NCBI GenBank assembly: GCA_007922195.1
Contig: ML681981.1
Coordinates: 12,563,403 to 12,627,402, forward strand
DNA: 64,000 nt
From: Podocnemis expansa
Taxonomy: Eukaryota; Chordata; Testudines; Podocnemididae
Direction of reading: 5' to 3'
The translations under genes and the position numbers were made by a program. Below are positions 1 to 11,649 of the stretch, one piece after another (position 1 is the first letter of the stretch; each line of letters starts with the position of its first letter). Below the pieces are notes generated by a model. The model searched no databases. It saw nothing but the letters and a program-made list of their open reading frames with translations, and had not been told where the DNA came from.

Positions 1-229
1 AACTTACTAATTTTAATAAACCTGCAGAATTGAAGGTATTTGGAATTGTTCAGTGCATAAGAGATTATTTACATGGCAGTTTATTCATTGCAGAAGTATT
101 TCAAATCTCTTCCCAGCAACTTTAGCATTACAAACAAAACTCATGAGAAATGTGTTGTGCCCTAACTGATTAGGAGTTTCTAGCATGAATCACACCAAAG
201 CAGTAAAGTTGGATGCCACAAGCACTGGT

Positions 230-400
230 TTAATCCTGTAGCTCACTGAACATGATTTGCAACTTCTCTGTTTGTAGCTAACTCAACTCTTAATATAAAA
301 CAAAATCTGGAATGGACTAATGTGACCCAACTGCTATACTTGATATTCTAAAAGACTAATTTGGTTCATGAAATGGATATTCCATAAACACAGCATCCCT
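230..400 (-). repeat. Diverged direct repeat of the 3760-3900 segment
   Basis: The segment CTCTGTTTGTAGCTAACTCA onward, down to the CCATAAACACAGC motif at about 390, is similar in order and spacing to 3760-3900 (GCTTTGTTTATGGCTAACTA through CCATAAACACAAC). The second copy adjoins the reverse transcriptase relic. The two could be remnants of LTRs or duplicated pre-RT sequence from two related gypsy copies. Translation of the 3.8-kb copy suggests a broken LDYRE-type RT motif, which favours duplicated pol. Confidence 0.45.
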
Positions 401-779
401 CCTTTTTCCCCACAAACTTTAAATTAACAACAATTATTAAATTCAGCACTTTCAAATACATCCATCTAATAAATAAAACACAAAAACATAGAATAAATGA
501 TGCAATGACTGATCAACATATTCACAAAAACAGAGTCACTTGTGTTATATAGTCTTTTTAATGAACTGGTGGTTGACAGCTATGTCTTTTTGGGTGACTT
601 TCAACCTCTGGAACAAAGAGGGTTGACTCACTCACTTGCCTAAGAGAGCCCAAGAGGTTCAAATCTCTGTCATTGTCATCATTATCATCATCTGTTGTTT
701 CTTGTCCCTTGGGAACATGAGTGCCACAAAGTGGTTTGATGTGAGATGCATTTCATGTGACTTTATGGGACCTTCTCTA

Positions 780-1650
780 AGCAGTGACCATCATGCCCTT
801 AACCACTGTGGTCTTGTAAGGCTCTGGATAAAAAGCCATAGAGGGCTTGTTGTTTGGTTGAAAGCTTCTTGTGAGACCTACATCTCTTGCATTGCTGCTC
901 AGTATATTTTTCCATGCCACGCTCTGCTTTTTTGTCAAGTTGGTGTAGAGGTTCATCATATACTTTTTGCTCAGCTTGGGGTAATTTTGTTCTTAGTGGT
1001 TTCCTCAAATAAAACAGTTGCTGTCTCCATGTTAGCCAAACAGTGAAAAGTGATTTGATACTTGTGGAGGAAATGAAATAACTTCTGTTTCACTTCCAGT
1101 CCATCAGCTGCAGTAATTCATAGTGGTTTCTTGAGGGTTCACATAATCTTCTCAATTTCTCCACTGGATTGCAGTTAGTGCAGAGTAAGTTTACAGTGTT
1201 TGAAACCAAGATATTCCAGAAACCGAGCAAACTGTGAGTCTTAAAAGGAAGGAGCACCATCATTTTTGGTAACAGCAGATATGCAATAGACTGATAATCT
1301 TGTCTAGGTTGGATATAACAGCACAGTAGAAGTAGTGTTCATCATTTCAACTTCTGAGTAGTGAGAACAGTGGTCTCTTAACAACCATTAAATGTTTTCC
1401 ATCAGTGAGAGGATAAAAATTCATACTAATGTCTGTTCATGGGGATGTTGGCAGAGGATACACATGTAGAGGAGGAATGTGGTTTTCCAGAGCTGGTGCC
1501 TGGAACAGTCTAAGGGACTTAGCATGAGGTTCAGGAAACCTATTGATTCTGGGGAAGCAGACTTTTTCTTTAAGCAAGGATTTTGTTTTTACCCGTTCCT
1601 GGTGATCTTTGTGAACCAAACAAAATAAGTGATCCCATAACAAATGCAGA
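780..1650 (-). pseudogene. Ty3/gypsy integrase relic
   Basis: On the minus strand, 1643-1437 encodes KTKSLLKEKVCFPRINRFPE, a typical gypsy integrase N-terminal motif (KTK-LL-EKV-FP-I). 1008-799 encodes RKPLRTKLPQAEQKVYDEPL, like the region after the integrase core in K02A2.6-type gypsy pol. Stops and frame changes separate these blocks, so the gene is dead. With the RNase H and RT relics at higher coordinates this gives the canonical RT, RNase H, integrase order in minus orientation. The nested units at 1947-2803 lie between the integrase and RNase H blocks. Confidence 0.8.
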
Positions 1651-1946
1651 ATAACATGTCTTGTATCTTGGAGTAGGAAGCATTCATTACAGTTAGTTCA
1701 CTGTCAGTGTGGACAAATGATCATAGAGCAGCTGGTATTTCAGAAGTCAAATGTACTAAACTGTGTAGAAGTTCTTTACAGTGATCACTTTAGATTCTTT
1801 TGATGATGATTTAGAGATGTGGCAGACCACACTGTTTAGATTTGCTGTAATCATAGAACTTTGGTAATGGTATCTGGGAGAAGGAAGTTTATTTAGGTTT
1901 CCGCTTTCTCCATAGCTTCATGATTGTTAAGAGTTCAAGGAATAGG

Positions 1947-2803
1947 TCCAAAGTGGCAGCCGTGTTAGTCTAGTTCAGTAAAACAAAAAAACAAGGAGTC
2001 CTGTGGCACTTAAAGACTAACACATTTTTTTTGCATGAGCTTTCATGGGAGAAAATCCCACCTCATCAGAAATATCCAGACGGGTAGCAGTGTTAGTGTG
2101 TGTATAGCAAAAACAAAGAGAGTCATGTGGCATCTTATAGACTAATAGATTTCTTCTGGCACAAGCTTTCGTGGGCTCCAACCACTTCATCAGCCGAAGT
2201 GAGTTGGAGCCCATGAAAGTTTATGCCTGAAGAAATCTGTTAGTATAATGTGCAACAGGCCTCTTGTTGTTTTCACTTTATCAGAGCATCTGATGAAGTG
2301 GGATTTTGTCCCATGAAAGCTCATGCAAAAATAAATTTGTTAGTCTTTAAGTACCACAGGACTCCTTGGATATGTCCACACGTCTCTCATTTCGAAATAA
2401 CACTGGTTATTTCGAAATAAAAAAAGATTAGGTCCACATGACATTTTCTTACTTTGAAATGACAAGCTTTGTCATTTCTAAATAAGAACCATCATTTTGA
2501 AACAGTTTAAACCCTATTCATTTCGAAACGGCTGTTATTTCGAAATGGTTATTTCAAAATAACGCTGTTTGGACATGTTGTTTCAAAACACCACCATTGT
2601 TTTGAAACAACATGTCCAAATGGCCTTATTTCAAAATAACCATTTCGAAATAACAGCTGTTTAGATAGCAGGCTTTCCCTTAATTTGAATTAACATTTTC
2701 TTAATTCGAATTAATTTATTTCAAAATAAGGACTTTATTTTGAAATAACTTATTTCAGAATAATGATGTAAGTGTGGACATAGCCCTTGTTTGTTTGTTT
2801 TTA
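1947..2803 (+). mobile_element. Inverted-end SINE-like retroposon with nested insertions
   Basis: The unit is bracketed by the perfect 10-bp duplication AAGGAATAGG (1937-1946 and 2804-2813). The left side has the family head (GGCAGCCGTGTTAGTCTAG) and core (GACTAACACATTT to CCCACCTCATCAGA, ending about 2070). The right arm, inverted, runs from GCATCTGATGAAGTGGG (2286) through GTTAGTCTTTAAGTACCACA. Between the arms sits a second tail-to-tail pair of a related repeat (about 2080-2265). The right arm is split by a MITE at 2368-2785; removing it joins GGACTCCTT to GTTTGTTTG. Here the head-bearing copy is the left one. Confidence 0.75.
2368..2785. mobile_element. Palindromic MITE with TTTCGAAATAA-rich arms
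   Basis: The terminal inverted repeats are GGATATGTCCACAC (2368-2381) and GTGTGGACATAGCC (2772-2785). The flanking bases CTT occur on both sides (2365-2367 and 2786-2788), a 3-bp target duplication. The interior is a large imperfect palindrome of TTTCGAAATAAC-like blocks centred near 2600. There is no coding capacity. A 3-bp duplication would fit PIF/Harbinger-type elements, but the superfamily is not proven. Relatives lie at 8818-9190 and near 18770-19220. Confidence 0.75.
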
Positions 2804-2809
2804 AAGGAA

Positions 2810-3250
2810 TAGGGTACTTGGAGAAGTAGTAAGCATGGTTATCCTTTCCAGACCAACAGATAACTTTGTTGTCACAACCTTACAGTTTGAGCGTCTACCG
2901 CTCTATGCGAGCTAGTGAGTGAAGAGAGGATTGTTGTTCAGGGGGCTTATGATCTGTCAGAATCATAAAATGACACCCATCCACCAGTGTATGAATAAAA
3001 ATGGGAACATCCCCATGCTAGAGCAAAAGCATCTCTTTCTGTCTGAGAGTCATTGTTCAGTGAATGAATAGCCTTTCTGGCATAAGCAATGGTGTAAATT
3101 TGACCACACTGATAAACCTCTGTGGGGATTGCTCCTTATCTAACAGGGCTGGCATCTATTATATGTGCAACACTCTTACTGCAATCCAAATATGACATGA
3201 CTATGTCATGGATGAGGGATTTCCTTAGTTCCTCAAATTCATTTTGAGGT
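2810..3250 (-). pseudogene. Ty3/gypsy RNase H relic
   Basis: Minus-strand translation gives, with interruptions, DASPVR, then YTIAYARKAIHSLNND, SQTERDAFALAWGCSHFYSY and TGGWVSFYDSD. This is the RNase H pattern of Ty3/gypsy pol: DAS, IAYASR-like, QTE-x-E/D-A-x-A-x-x-W and a final TDHK-like site, here damaged. Several stops are present. It belongs with the RT relic just above it and the integrase relic below. Confidence 0.78.
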
Positions 3251-3289
3251 TCATCTGACCAAACTCATACATAATCTTTCCTGGTGAGG

Positions 3290-3900
3290 TCTCTGAGTCT
3301 CTGCGATAGTGGCTAACCTCAGAATGAATTGGCCAATATAGTTTGTAAGCCCTAGGCACAATCTTCAGATGAGTTCAGGGCACAACGATGTTTTGAATAT
3401 CCTTCATTTTCATATGATCTACTGAGATGGCATCTTTGGAGAATGTGTATCCAAAAAATTCTAATGTGGGTTTATTGTACATGCATTTATCTGTGTTTAA
3501 CATGAGATCCTGCTCCTGCAGTTATTCAAAAACACCTGCTAGTTGAGTGTTGTGCTCCTCAGATGTGGAACCAAATATTAATACATCATCAGTCACTTTA
3601 AGAACTCTAGGGATTCCAGCTAGTACCTCATAGATTGTGTTTTGAAATACTTCTGCAGCTGAAGAAATGCCAAAACTGAGTCATTTACAGTAACATACAT
3701 AACTTTCAGGACATGAGGATCTATCTTGACTCAGGGTGGAGTCCATGCTGATGGTTTCCTGCTTTGTTTATGGCTAACTAAACTCTCAGTAGTCCAAACC
3801 AAAACTAGGAATGGATTTATGTGACCTAGTTGCTATACTAAGTGCTCCAAAAGACCAACACAGATCATGGAATGGGATCCCCATAAACACAACAAAAAAA
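3290..3900 (-). pseudogene. Ty3/gypsy reverse transcriptase relic
   Basis: Minus-strand translation of about 3690-3400 gives VFQNTIYEVLAGIPRVLK, VTDDVLIFGSTSEEHNTQL and, later, LMLNTDKCMYNKPTLEFFGY. These are RT motifs: FG-SSA-EVFQ, the catalytic (V)DD with the first aspartate changed to T, EEH---L, and L(K)LN--KC followed by a G-(Y/H) block. Upstream (3700-3900) a broken LDYRE-like motif can be seen. Frameshifts and stops make it a pseudogene. Confidence 0.8.
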
Positions 3901-6900
3901 ATGCATGTAATCTAAATTGCTAGGCAACCAATCAGGACAATATTCTCTGTAAGGGACCTTGAAAGTACATTAATTAGTTATGGCAAAACATACTACATTC
4001 ACCTGTAATTAAAATGTAATATCATCACTTGAATATCTTTCTTGTGTTATATATGGGTTTAAAGGGAAGGAGATGATGTATCATGATGTTAAAGGCAATT
4101 CTAGTTAAATAATAACCATATGGAATGGGTACGTGACATGGGCAGGGTGTCTACATCTGAATTTCATTATGAAATATCATCTATGGGCCATATTCTCTCC
4201 CCAGTCTGACACCTAAACTGCTCTCAAGTGGCACAAAGGAAGCAGATGTTGTCATGCTGAATATTTCCCTAGCAGAGGTTTCAGCTGGCATAAACTAGCA
4301 TTGATGGTCCCTGTATCATCTCCTTCCTCCCAGCCTTGGTATAAGGGGTATGCCAGTGGGTCTCTGCACATAAGGATTCTCAACTGGCAGATGGCCCCTA
4401 GACCAGTTGGCAATGGTCCCCAAGAGACGCTTTGTCAGCTGACAATTACCAGAGTGTAGCAGCAATCCATACACACTGCATGTACTCTTTACACCAGGCA
4501 TGGGAAGTGATACAGCCAGGGATTGCTTAAAGGCTGCTCTAACCTGCACCAGGGTTGAAGATAAATGTGGCAAGAAATCAGAAACCTATACCATTTTTCT
4601 GAGGAGCATGCCTCCCTTTCCTGTGTCAAGCAGATCTTAGTACAGGACAGAATCTGGCCCTATAGGCCTAATCCAATACTGTTAAAGTCGATAGCAGTAC
4701 TCCCAAACTGTTCACATCAAAATTATTCTGTTGTACAGAGAAAAGCTCCAGCCAAAACCCTGACTACACACACTCCTTAACAGGTGGGTGTCCGAAATCC
4801 AGTTCCAAACTGGCTTATGCCCATTTCTACTGTTTTGTAAGCATCATGCAACCTAAAATAAAAATTCAAACAGGGATATTTTGGACATGGATTACATCAG
4901 TGTTCTTATTTAATTTCTCATTTTGCAGTATTATTTAATATTGCCATTGATAACAGAAAATGATGGGCAAAACTCAAAGAATTAGAGAGTCAGTTCATAC
5001 AAACACCCAGAAGTTCAGATGCTAATCCAAATTTTATCTGAAGTTCACTGTTTAAACTTCAGATAGAAGACTGCAAAACTGGACTGGAAAAGGTTTGCTT
5101 TCACCTTTTTAAAACATAAATTTCTTCACCAGGCGTGTACTTGAGGGTGGGACTAGGAAGTGGTATCCATATTGTATGTTGAGGAATAACCATGCTGTAT
5201 TCTTAGTTGCACTTGTTAGAGAATAGCACCCATATTCAACAATAGCTGAGAGGGCAAAATGAAACCTGCAGAAGGCAATATTTGTCATATTTAATGGAAG
5301 GTGAAAATTGGTTACTGAAGTGTGCCTAAACCACACCCACCAGTGTAATTAGCCAAACTGTTTTTCCCCAGGGGGATGGCTAGATTAGGTTTACTTTCAC
5401 CAAACAAGAGCCCTAAGGGATCCAAGTGACCTTTTCTAAGTGAGGATCAGCTGCCCTGAAGGACAGTCATTGAAACTGTTGGACAAAGTTGTAAAGAAAA
5501 ATGGAAGAGCATTTGCGCATTGGCCTGTGATTCCCAAAGCTGTGGAAAGCTCTAATTAGAGAGAGCTAGAAATCTATAGACAAATTTCATATATCTTCTT
5601 TTTTTTCTTACATAGCTTTCTATCCCATTTCTCAAGAATATTGTTCTGAAAACTTAAAGATCAATATTAACAGATGTAAAGCACTCACTAGGTTGAAAAG
5701 AACACATAATTAAGTTTCACTTCCGAACAGATGGCTAAAGGAGACCTAAACATACCTCCACAGATTTTATTTTTTTAAATGTAAGAATCAAATCAGTTAA
5801 ATGTTAGATGTATGCCAAATCAACATCTTGTTAACCTCAAATCCTGAGCCCAGCCTTGTGCATAGTGAGATTGGTATGTTTGGGGCCTCCCATATGGGGG
5901 GAATAACAAAAACAGGCCTGCCCACAAATGATAAAGCTGACTCAGATTCAGGGGGAGACAGAGGGGTTCCCAGGAATGATTTTTGTTGACTTGTTGAAAA
6001 GTTTCATACATTTGCTAGTTTGATTTAATAAAGCTCAGGGTGATATTTTGAAATGATAGGCTACCTGAATCATTTGATGTGTGTAAGTGTTTACACTCCT
6101 CAGAGAATTTACAAAAGTAAATAAGATTGAATTCACAAGTTATTTGGATTAGCCTCATCAACCACACCCTTGCATCTGAAGACACGAGTTCAAGAACAGC
6201 TTTATAATTATGATGGTTTTGAAATTTTCTAATTTAGGCTTGAATTTCCTCATACCTACCTACCCTGACTAAACAAAATTACTGTGGTGTACTCCTTTGA
6301 ATATACTGCAAGTTGCAAACAGCACAATAGGAAACCTCCAGGAGTACAATTTGAGCTGTATAAACACTTTCTTGTATAATCAGATTTAGCATTTGAGGTC
6401 TAAGTTAGCTGTCATGCTTATTTCAAAAGATAAATCCACAATTTCAAGTGTATTTGATAACAGTATTGTTTCCCCTATATGAAAAAGTAGAATTGTTTTA
6501 TTTCTCAACAAATAAGCAACTGTTAAACACCACCTTTTACTTTTGAGACAACTAATTAAAGAATTGGTACTGTTCTTAACACTTGCTGATAGAAGCCCAA
6601 ATACCAGTAGAATTAATCTAATCAATGGCCATGGTTGGTATCAGGAAATCCTCATTCACAGCATTAACAAACAAGATTTCATTACTCTCTGTTGTAGTAC
6701 AGAGTCCTCTATATGGCATTTCTGAGATTGCCAGATCCTCACCTAGTATAAACTGGGGTATCCCATAGTTGTGACTGCCCAATAGCATTGTCTGATGGCC
6801 AAACATAGCCCTGCCAGCACCCTCTTCCTTCACATGGTGAGTCCATTCAGCTCTCCACACACAAATCTGTGCTGGAGATATGTCTTAGCCACCCTCTAGT

Positions 6901-7203
6901 TAAGTCGTAATAAATATAGTCCCTTCCAGCATACTAAGAGTCCCCACCATATCACAAGGTTCCTTAGCCCTTTAGGACTTTTTTCAGCACACTCTCTGGG
7001 CCTCGTTCAAAACATTTGTTGGTTCTGTCTGCGCATCATTATCTGTTCCAGTTCTGGTGTAGAGCCCTGGGTCCCCATTTTGTTTCTGTCCAGAATACCG
7101 TTTTCCTTACATGCCCTGTCTCAGGGCATACTACTCATGGCACACCTGGGGTTCCAGCACCCAAGAAGGCTCACTCTTAGTCCTTTTATAAGGCCTCTGT
7201 GTC
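3901..7203. other. MYOF intron 3, no identified gene
   Basis: AT-rich sequence with short open frames only. I recognised no conserved protein, RNA gene or clear repeat ends here. The stretch from 6570 to 7190 is less AT-rich and could be an old repeat or LTR, but no diagnostic motif was found. Confidence 0.5.
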
Positions 7204-7211
7204 CATTAATC

Positions 7212-7375
7212 CAGTGGTTCTCAAATACTGTGTTGCCACACACACAGTGGTAAGAGTGTCACGGAGAGCCACGAAAATGGCTGGATTTGGCCTAGGGCGG
7301 GTGGGCTGGTGTGTCCTGTAGGGTCCTGATATGCCACCAAGTGTGTCATGACCTGCAAAATATTGAGAACCACTG
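7212..7375. mobile_element. hAT MITE (CAGTGGTTCTCAAA ends)
   Basis: It starts CAGTGGTTCTCAAA and ends TATTGAGAACCACTG, the classic hAT/Charlie-type terminal inverted repeat. The 8-bp flanks CATTAATC (7204-7211) and CATTCATC (7376-7383) differ at one base, as expected for an hAT target duplication. At 164 bp it has no coding capacity. Confidence 0.85.
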
Positions 7376-7383
7376 CATTCATC

Positions 7384-8817
7384 TACCACCTGGTCCTCCT
7401 TAGTCTCACCTGTAAAGAAGCCAGGGCACCACTCCTAATTTCAATGGTGGCACACTGATTTTTACCAGTTGAAGGTCTCTGTCCCACTTCTTTTGAGCTT
7501 ATTTTGTCACCATAGTGGCCATTTGTTACTATCATCCTTACTTCTCCAGCATAAATTATAATGGCTACATCCAGACAGTTTTGTTGGCTGTATCTATTAC
7601 ATGATAAAATCCATCCTAAACCCTCACCTCCATCATCTAATATGCCCTCTTGCTGCTAAACAGGTTCGTTCAAACACAAATAGTGCCATTTAATCCTCAT
7701 TCATTATTTGATACATAGATTTAAAAAGAAAAATGTCATGTACCTCATCTAGAAAGGTGAAATCTTCAGGGGAAAATAGAAAAGATTTTAATATTTAAGG
7801 CTCCAAACCTTCATTCAGAGCTATGCAGATGACTGCTACAGCAGTGTACTGCCCCACTGTCAGGCACAAGAGGTCCCCTTCCCACCCTTACAGATCCAAT
7901 TGCAGGAGGTGGGTATAAGTATTTTTGGTGCCAGGCTAGGAAATGGATTAAATATTTATAATCACAGATCTAACTGTGTCGCCAAAGTGAGCTGCAGTTA
8001 ATGTTCCTGCTGCAGACTTGGGACTATTCTTCACCAAACAGTAGGGTGTGCCCAGCCTGCTTTCCTCTGTGTTGCTAGGTTACTGACTACTCAGCCTGGA
8101 AAAAATATGTGCAGCTAGTGACTTGCCCTCCTACACATGGAATAAAACCACTTGGCTCTGACCACAGTGTAACTTCCTCTAGGGACTGTGGTATTTGTAA
8201 CTTGTAATCTACCTTTTGTAGTTCAGTTGCTGACAATGATTGTGAAAGTTGTGTTTTCTTTAAACTGTGTAAAGATTCATTTTCCTAGTGAAGTGAGAGA
8301 TTTTAAACTCCGACTAAGCTAACAACATGAAGGAAAACAGATGTGTTCTCTTTGAGACGTTTTTATATGGGAAAAAATCAGGCCTGTACTTTGTCATGTG
8401 AAAGTTCTTTTTATATATGCCTGCAGTGTTCTTGTTTGGAGTTTTTTTTTATTTAACTACTTTTCCAGTGAGTCAGACTTTGTGTCATGATATTTAGTCA
8501 TTAATCTTCATTTAATATTAGTCTGCACTTGCAGAAATATTTCTGCAAGTAATAGTAAATTCTGGAAAAATACATATAATGTTGTTTACATTAGCCTAAA
8601 CTGCAGAAACATACCACAGCAGTGAGTAGTGTTTTGGCAGAGTGTAAAAGCAAGGGAACTTCTACTGCACTCATTCTCTTGAGCTGTGGAATACTGGTCT
8701 GCGTAAATGACTACAGATGTTTTTAGGAGATTGTCCTCTTGTTCTACAGCACCTGCCCATATCTTTGCTCCAGGAACGGGGCAGCAGAGGTGGGGCTATG
8801 TGCCTGATACACTGCCT
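7384..8817. other. MYOF intron 3, no identified element
   Basis: AT-rich intron sequence. No conserved exon, RNA gene or bounded repeat was recognised. Confidence 0.5.
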
Positions 8818-9190
8818 GGGTATGTCTACTTTAGAGGCTCTGTTAAGTCAACTTAATGAGGTTGACTTTAACTTGACTTAAAGTCAACAGTGTTAAGTTA
8901 ACTTAAAGCATTCACATTGAAAACTCCTGTTGATTGCCTGCATCCACACTGGAAGGTGCTAGGTTGACCCTTCCTGGTGGCCAGAAACTCTGGGAGAGGG
9001 CCTGGAGGCCACTTAAATCAACTTAAGGGCTTTCCCCCATCTACATTGGCTTAAGTCAACTTAATAAGGTTGACTTGAGCATTAAGTCGACCTTTAGAGG
9101 AGGTGTTATTAAGTCGAGCTAAGGTCCCGGGGTCTGCCAGTCAATTTAAGCTTCCTTAAGCCGACGTAAGGCTCCAGCATAGACAAACCC
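8818..9190. mobile_element. Palindromic MITE with TTAAGTCAAC-rich arms
   Basis: It begins GGGTATGTCTAC and ends ATAGACAAACCC, an imperfect terminal inverted repeat of the TATGTCTA type. CCT flanks both ends (8815-8817 and 9191-9193), a 3-bp duplication as at 2368-2785. The interior alternates TTAAGTCAACTTAA-like blocks in both orientations and can fold into a long hairpin. Confidence 0.75.
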
Positions 9191-9193
9191 CCT

Positions 9194-10486
9194 GTCAGTG
9201 AGTGGGTTGGGAGGGATAGTTATAGGAGACACTATTGGTTCCACTTCTTCCTTGCGTGCCAGTCAGCAGAAGTGACCAAATGCCAGGTGGGGAGCAAGTA
9301 AAACCCTCAAAGCAGCTGATATAAAGTACCGCACTCCAGCATAAGAAAAATGAGGCTTTTGGAAGGAAGCTTCCCCATTCTCAAAGCTGAGCCTAAAAAC
9401 TTCCCCTAAGACAGCAAAATAAATAGTGAACAATAATATGAACCCTTAGGCCTGGGGGAATATTGGCACAGGGATGAATCCTGTTTGGCTTACTTATTTG
9501 GACTAGTCACATCCATTTCAAAGTTGTCCTGAGGCTAATGTGACTACTTATGAGTAAGGTGAACAGGCTATGGACCACAGTGGGTATATGCAATATGAGG
9601 TTTTCACTTCTGGGGGCTTGAGTCCAAATCAGGACAAGTTTCACAGGTCAAAGTAAGTGTGATGATCTCCTCCCATTCTCCATTGTGATTATTTGTTTGT
9701 ATTATAGCTGAGCCTAGAAGCCAGTGCTAGGCCCTGTACTGAGTTTGCACTTATCCCATGACTGCCATGTGTGTTAGCCTAATGCTAATACTAATGCTGT
9801 AATAGGAGTCTCCCCTACTATTGAGTATCTTTTGGGAATTCTGCAATATTGCCATTCAGGACTGAAGTGCATTAGAAGAAACATGCCAGGAGGATTCTGT
9901 ACAATATTTTGTGGAAAAATCATCATTCACAACTTAAAAGATATTTGTTGGCCTGATTCACAAAGAGATTTAAAAAAAGAAACAGGATGGAATGATCAGA
10001 ATTATGTAGTTTGCATCGAGTTCATTTAGCACTTTTGCAAACCCTCTGGTGAATTTCTAAATAGTTTCCAGACTATTTATGCATATAAGTAAATTCCTCT
10101 TTCCATTGATGTCAACAGGAGCTTTGCCAATGGGAACTTGTTGTAGAAAAAAATGTCTCAATCATTTTAAGAATATGCCACCACCACCTTACAAAGCAAA
10201 AAACATAACACCAAGCTGCTCCTTTCTGTGAGTGAGCATATATAGCTGCCTGTAAAAAGGCAAGTCTAGTTACACAGTAGCAGAGCCATTTCAAGAAGCA
10301 AAAACCAATATTTCACTACCCCCATTCTGTTGTGGTTGAATGTGAGGTGCTCGTATTCCTTAAAGCACAGAAAAACTACATAAAGGTGACTAGGTTTTTG
10401 AAAGATCTCAACTGTGCTCTTTATTCATGTTAGCACTATAGCGCCAACACAGCTATCGAGGATCATCTATTTACTAACTCTTTGGG
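9194..10486. other. MYOF intron 3, no identified element
   Basis: AT-rich intron sequence with a few short open frames that match nothing I know. No element ends were seen. Confidence 0.45.
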
Positions 10487-10639
10487 GCAGCGACCAATGT
10501 TCCCTCTAAGCCGGTGATGCAGCTGAGCAACTTATGGATGCAGCTGAGCAAGTTCCTGGGCCCGGATCGGCCCATCAGCTCCCCAAGTGCATCCGTAACT
10601 TGCTCAGTTGCATCACCAGCTTAGAGAGAGAACATTGTA

Positions 10640-11040
10640 TAGATGTCTTTTTGTTCAAACTTTAGTAAATTAATAAAACCACAGTATTTTAGTTTAACAT
10701 TTTTATTAAGCAAATATGAAGCAATGATGCTGCCTATCAAGCCTCCTCTACACCTCAGTTTTTGATGCCTGTCTTTGTCACATTTCCAGAATGCATATAC
10801 AGAGTCTAGGTCAGCCTTGAATCCAGCACTTAGATATGACTTGATGCGCATTAGCATGTCTAGATGAGAAACATCCAACCTGTTATGAGGCTCTGTCTTA
10901 ATATTATTCATTAGACTGAAGCCTCATTCAGCATCTGCACTAGATGCTTGAAACATACCACATATATCAACCAACTGGGCCAGGAATGGGAACTTATCTT
11001 CTGTCAGTGTATAGGTGACAAACATCTAAGAATGTGTTCA
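10640..11040 (-). pseudogene. hAT transposase C-terminal relic
   Basis: Minus-strand translation from about 11010 gives LTEDKFPFLAQLVDICGMFQ then ASSADAE, a stop, GFSLMNNIKTEPHNRLDVSH and LDMLMRIKSYLSAGF. This is the hAT C-terminal dimerisation domain: YP-L, SSA-x-x-ER-x-FS (here E-stop-GFS), MN-IKT---NRL, and L--LMRIK. The stop replaces the Arg of the conserved ER-x-FS motif, so it is inactive. A 96-codon open frame follows the stop. The N-terminal DDE parts were not recognised. Confidence 0.78.
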
Positions 11041-11649
11041 GTGTACCAGCCATTACCTTTTCCAGAACAACAAACATTTTGGTTGTCTGTAATTTCAGCT
11101 CACCTTTAGAAGATGTGAAAATACATAAAGAAAATTTGTAAGAAATTACACTGATAAGAGCTGATGATCACAGATAGCCAATACAATTCTATTATTTTTT
11201 TTAGAGATTCCTAATGAATGTGCCAATTCTGACTAGATCTCACTCATAGAGCTAAAAGTCGTCACCTTGATTCAGGCCTATATATTACTTGAGCTAATGT
11301 TAATTAAGGTCAATGACAGTTTTTCCACTTTACTGAAAAACTTAGATCAGGCTGCCTTCTCTCTCTGCTACAATCCCCATCTACCAGTTTTGTGGTGTTC
11401 TTGTCTGCAAGCTTTGAACTTTCCTTTACCAGCTTGCAACTGAAAACAGAGCTGTGCTAAAAATACATGGAGGGGACACCTCCTTCTAAAGCCATTGTTT
11501 ACGGCACTTGGTAAAGATATCAAAATGGGAGGACACATGTAGTTTGCCTATAATGTATTGTCAGGGCCATTCACTTGAATGTGAGCACAGGTGGGGTGTG
11601 CCTCTTGGATACCACAGAGCCAAGCATGTGTGAATACCTAGTATAGTGA

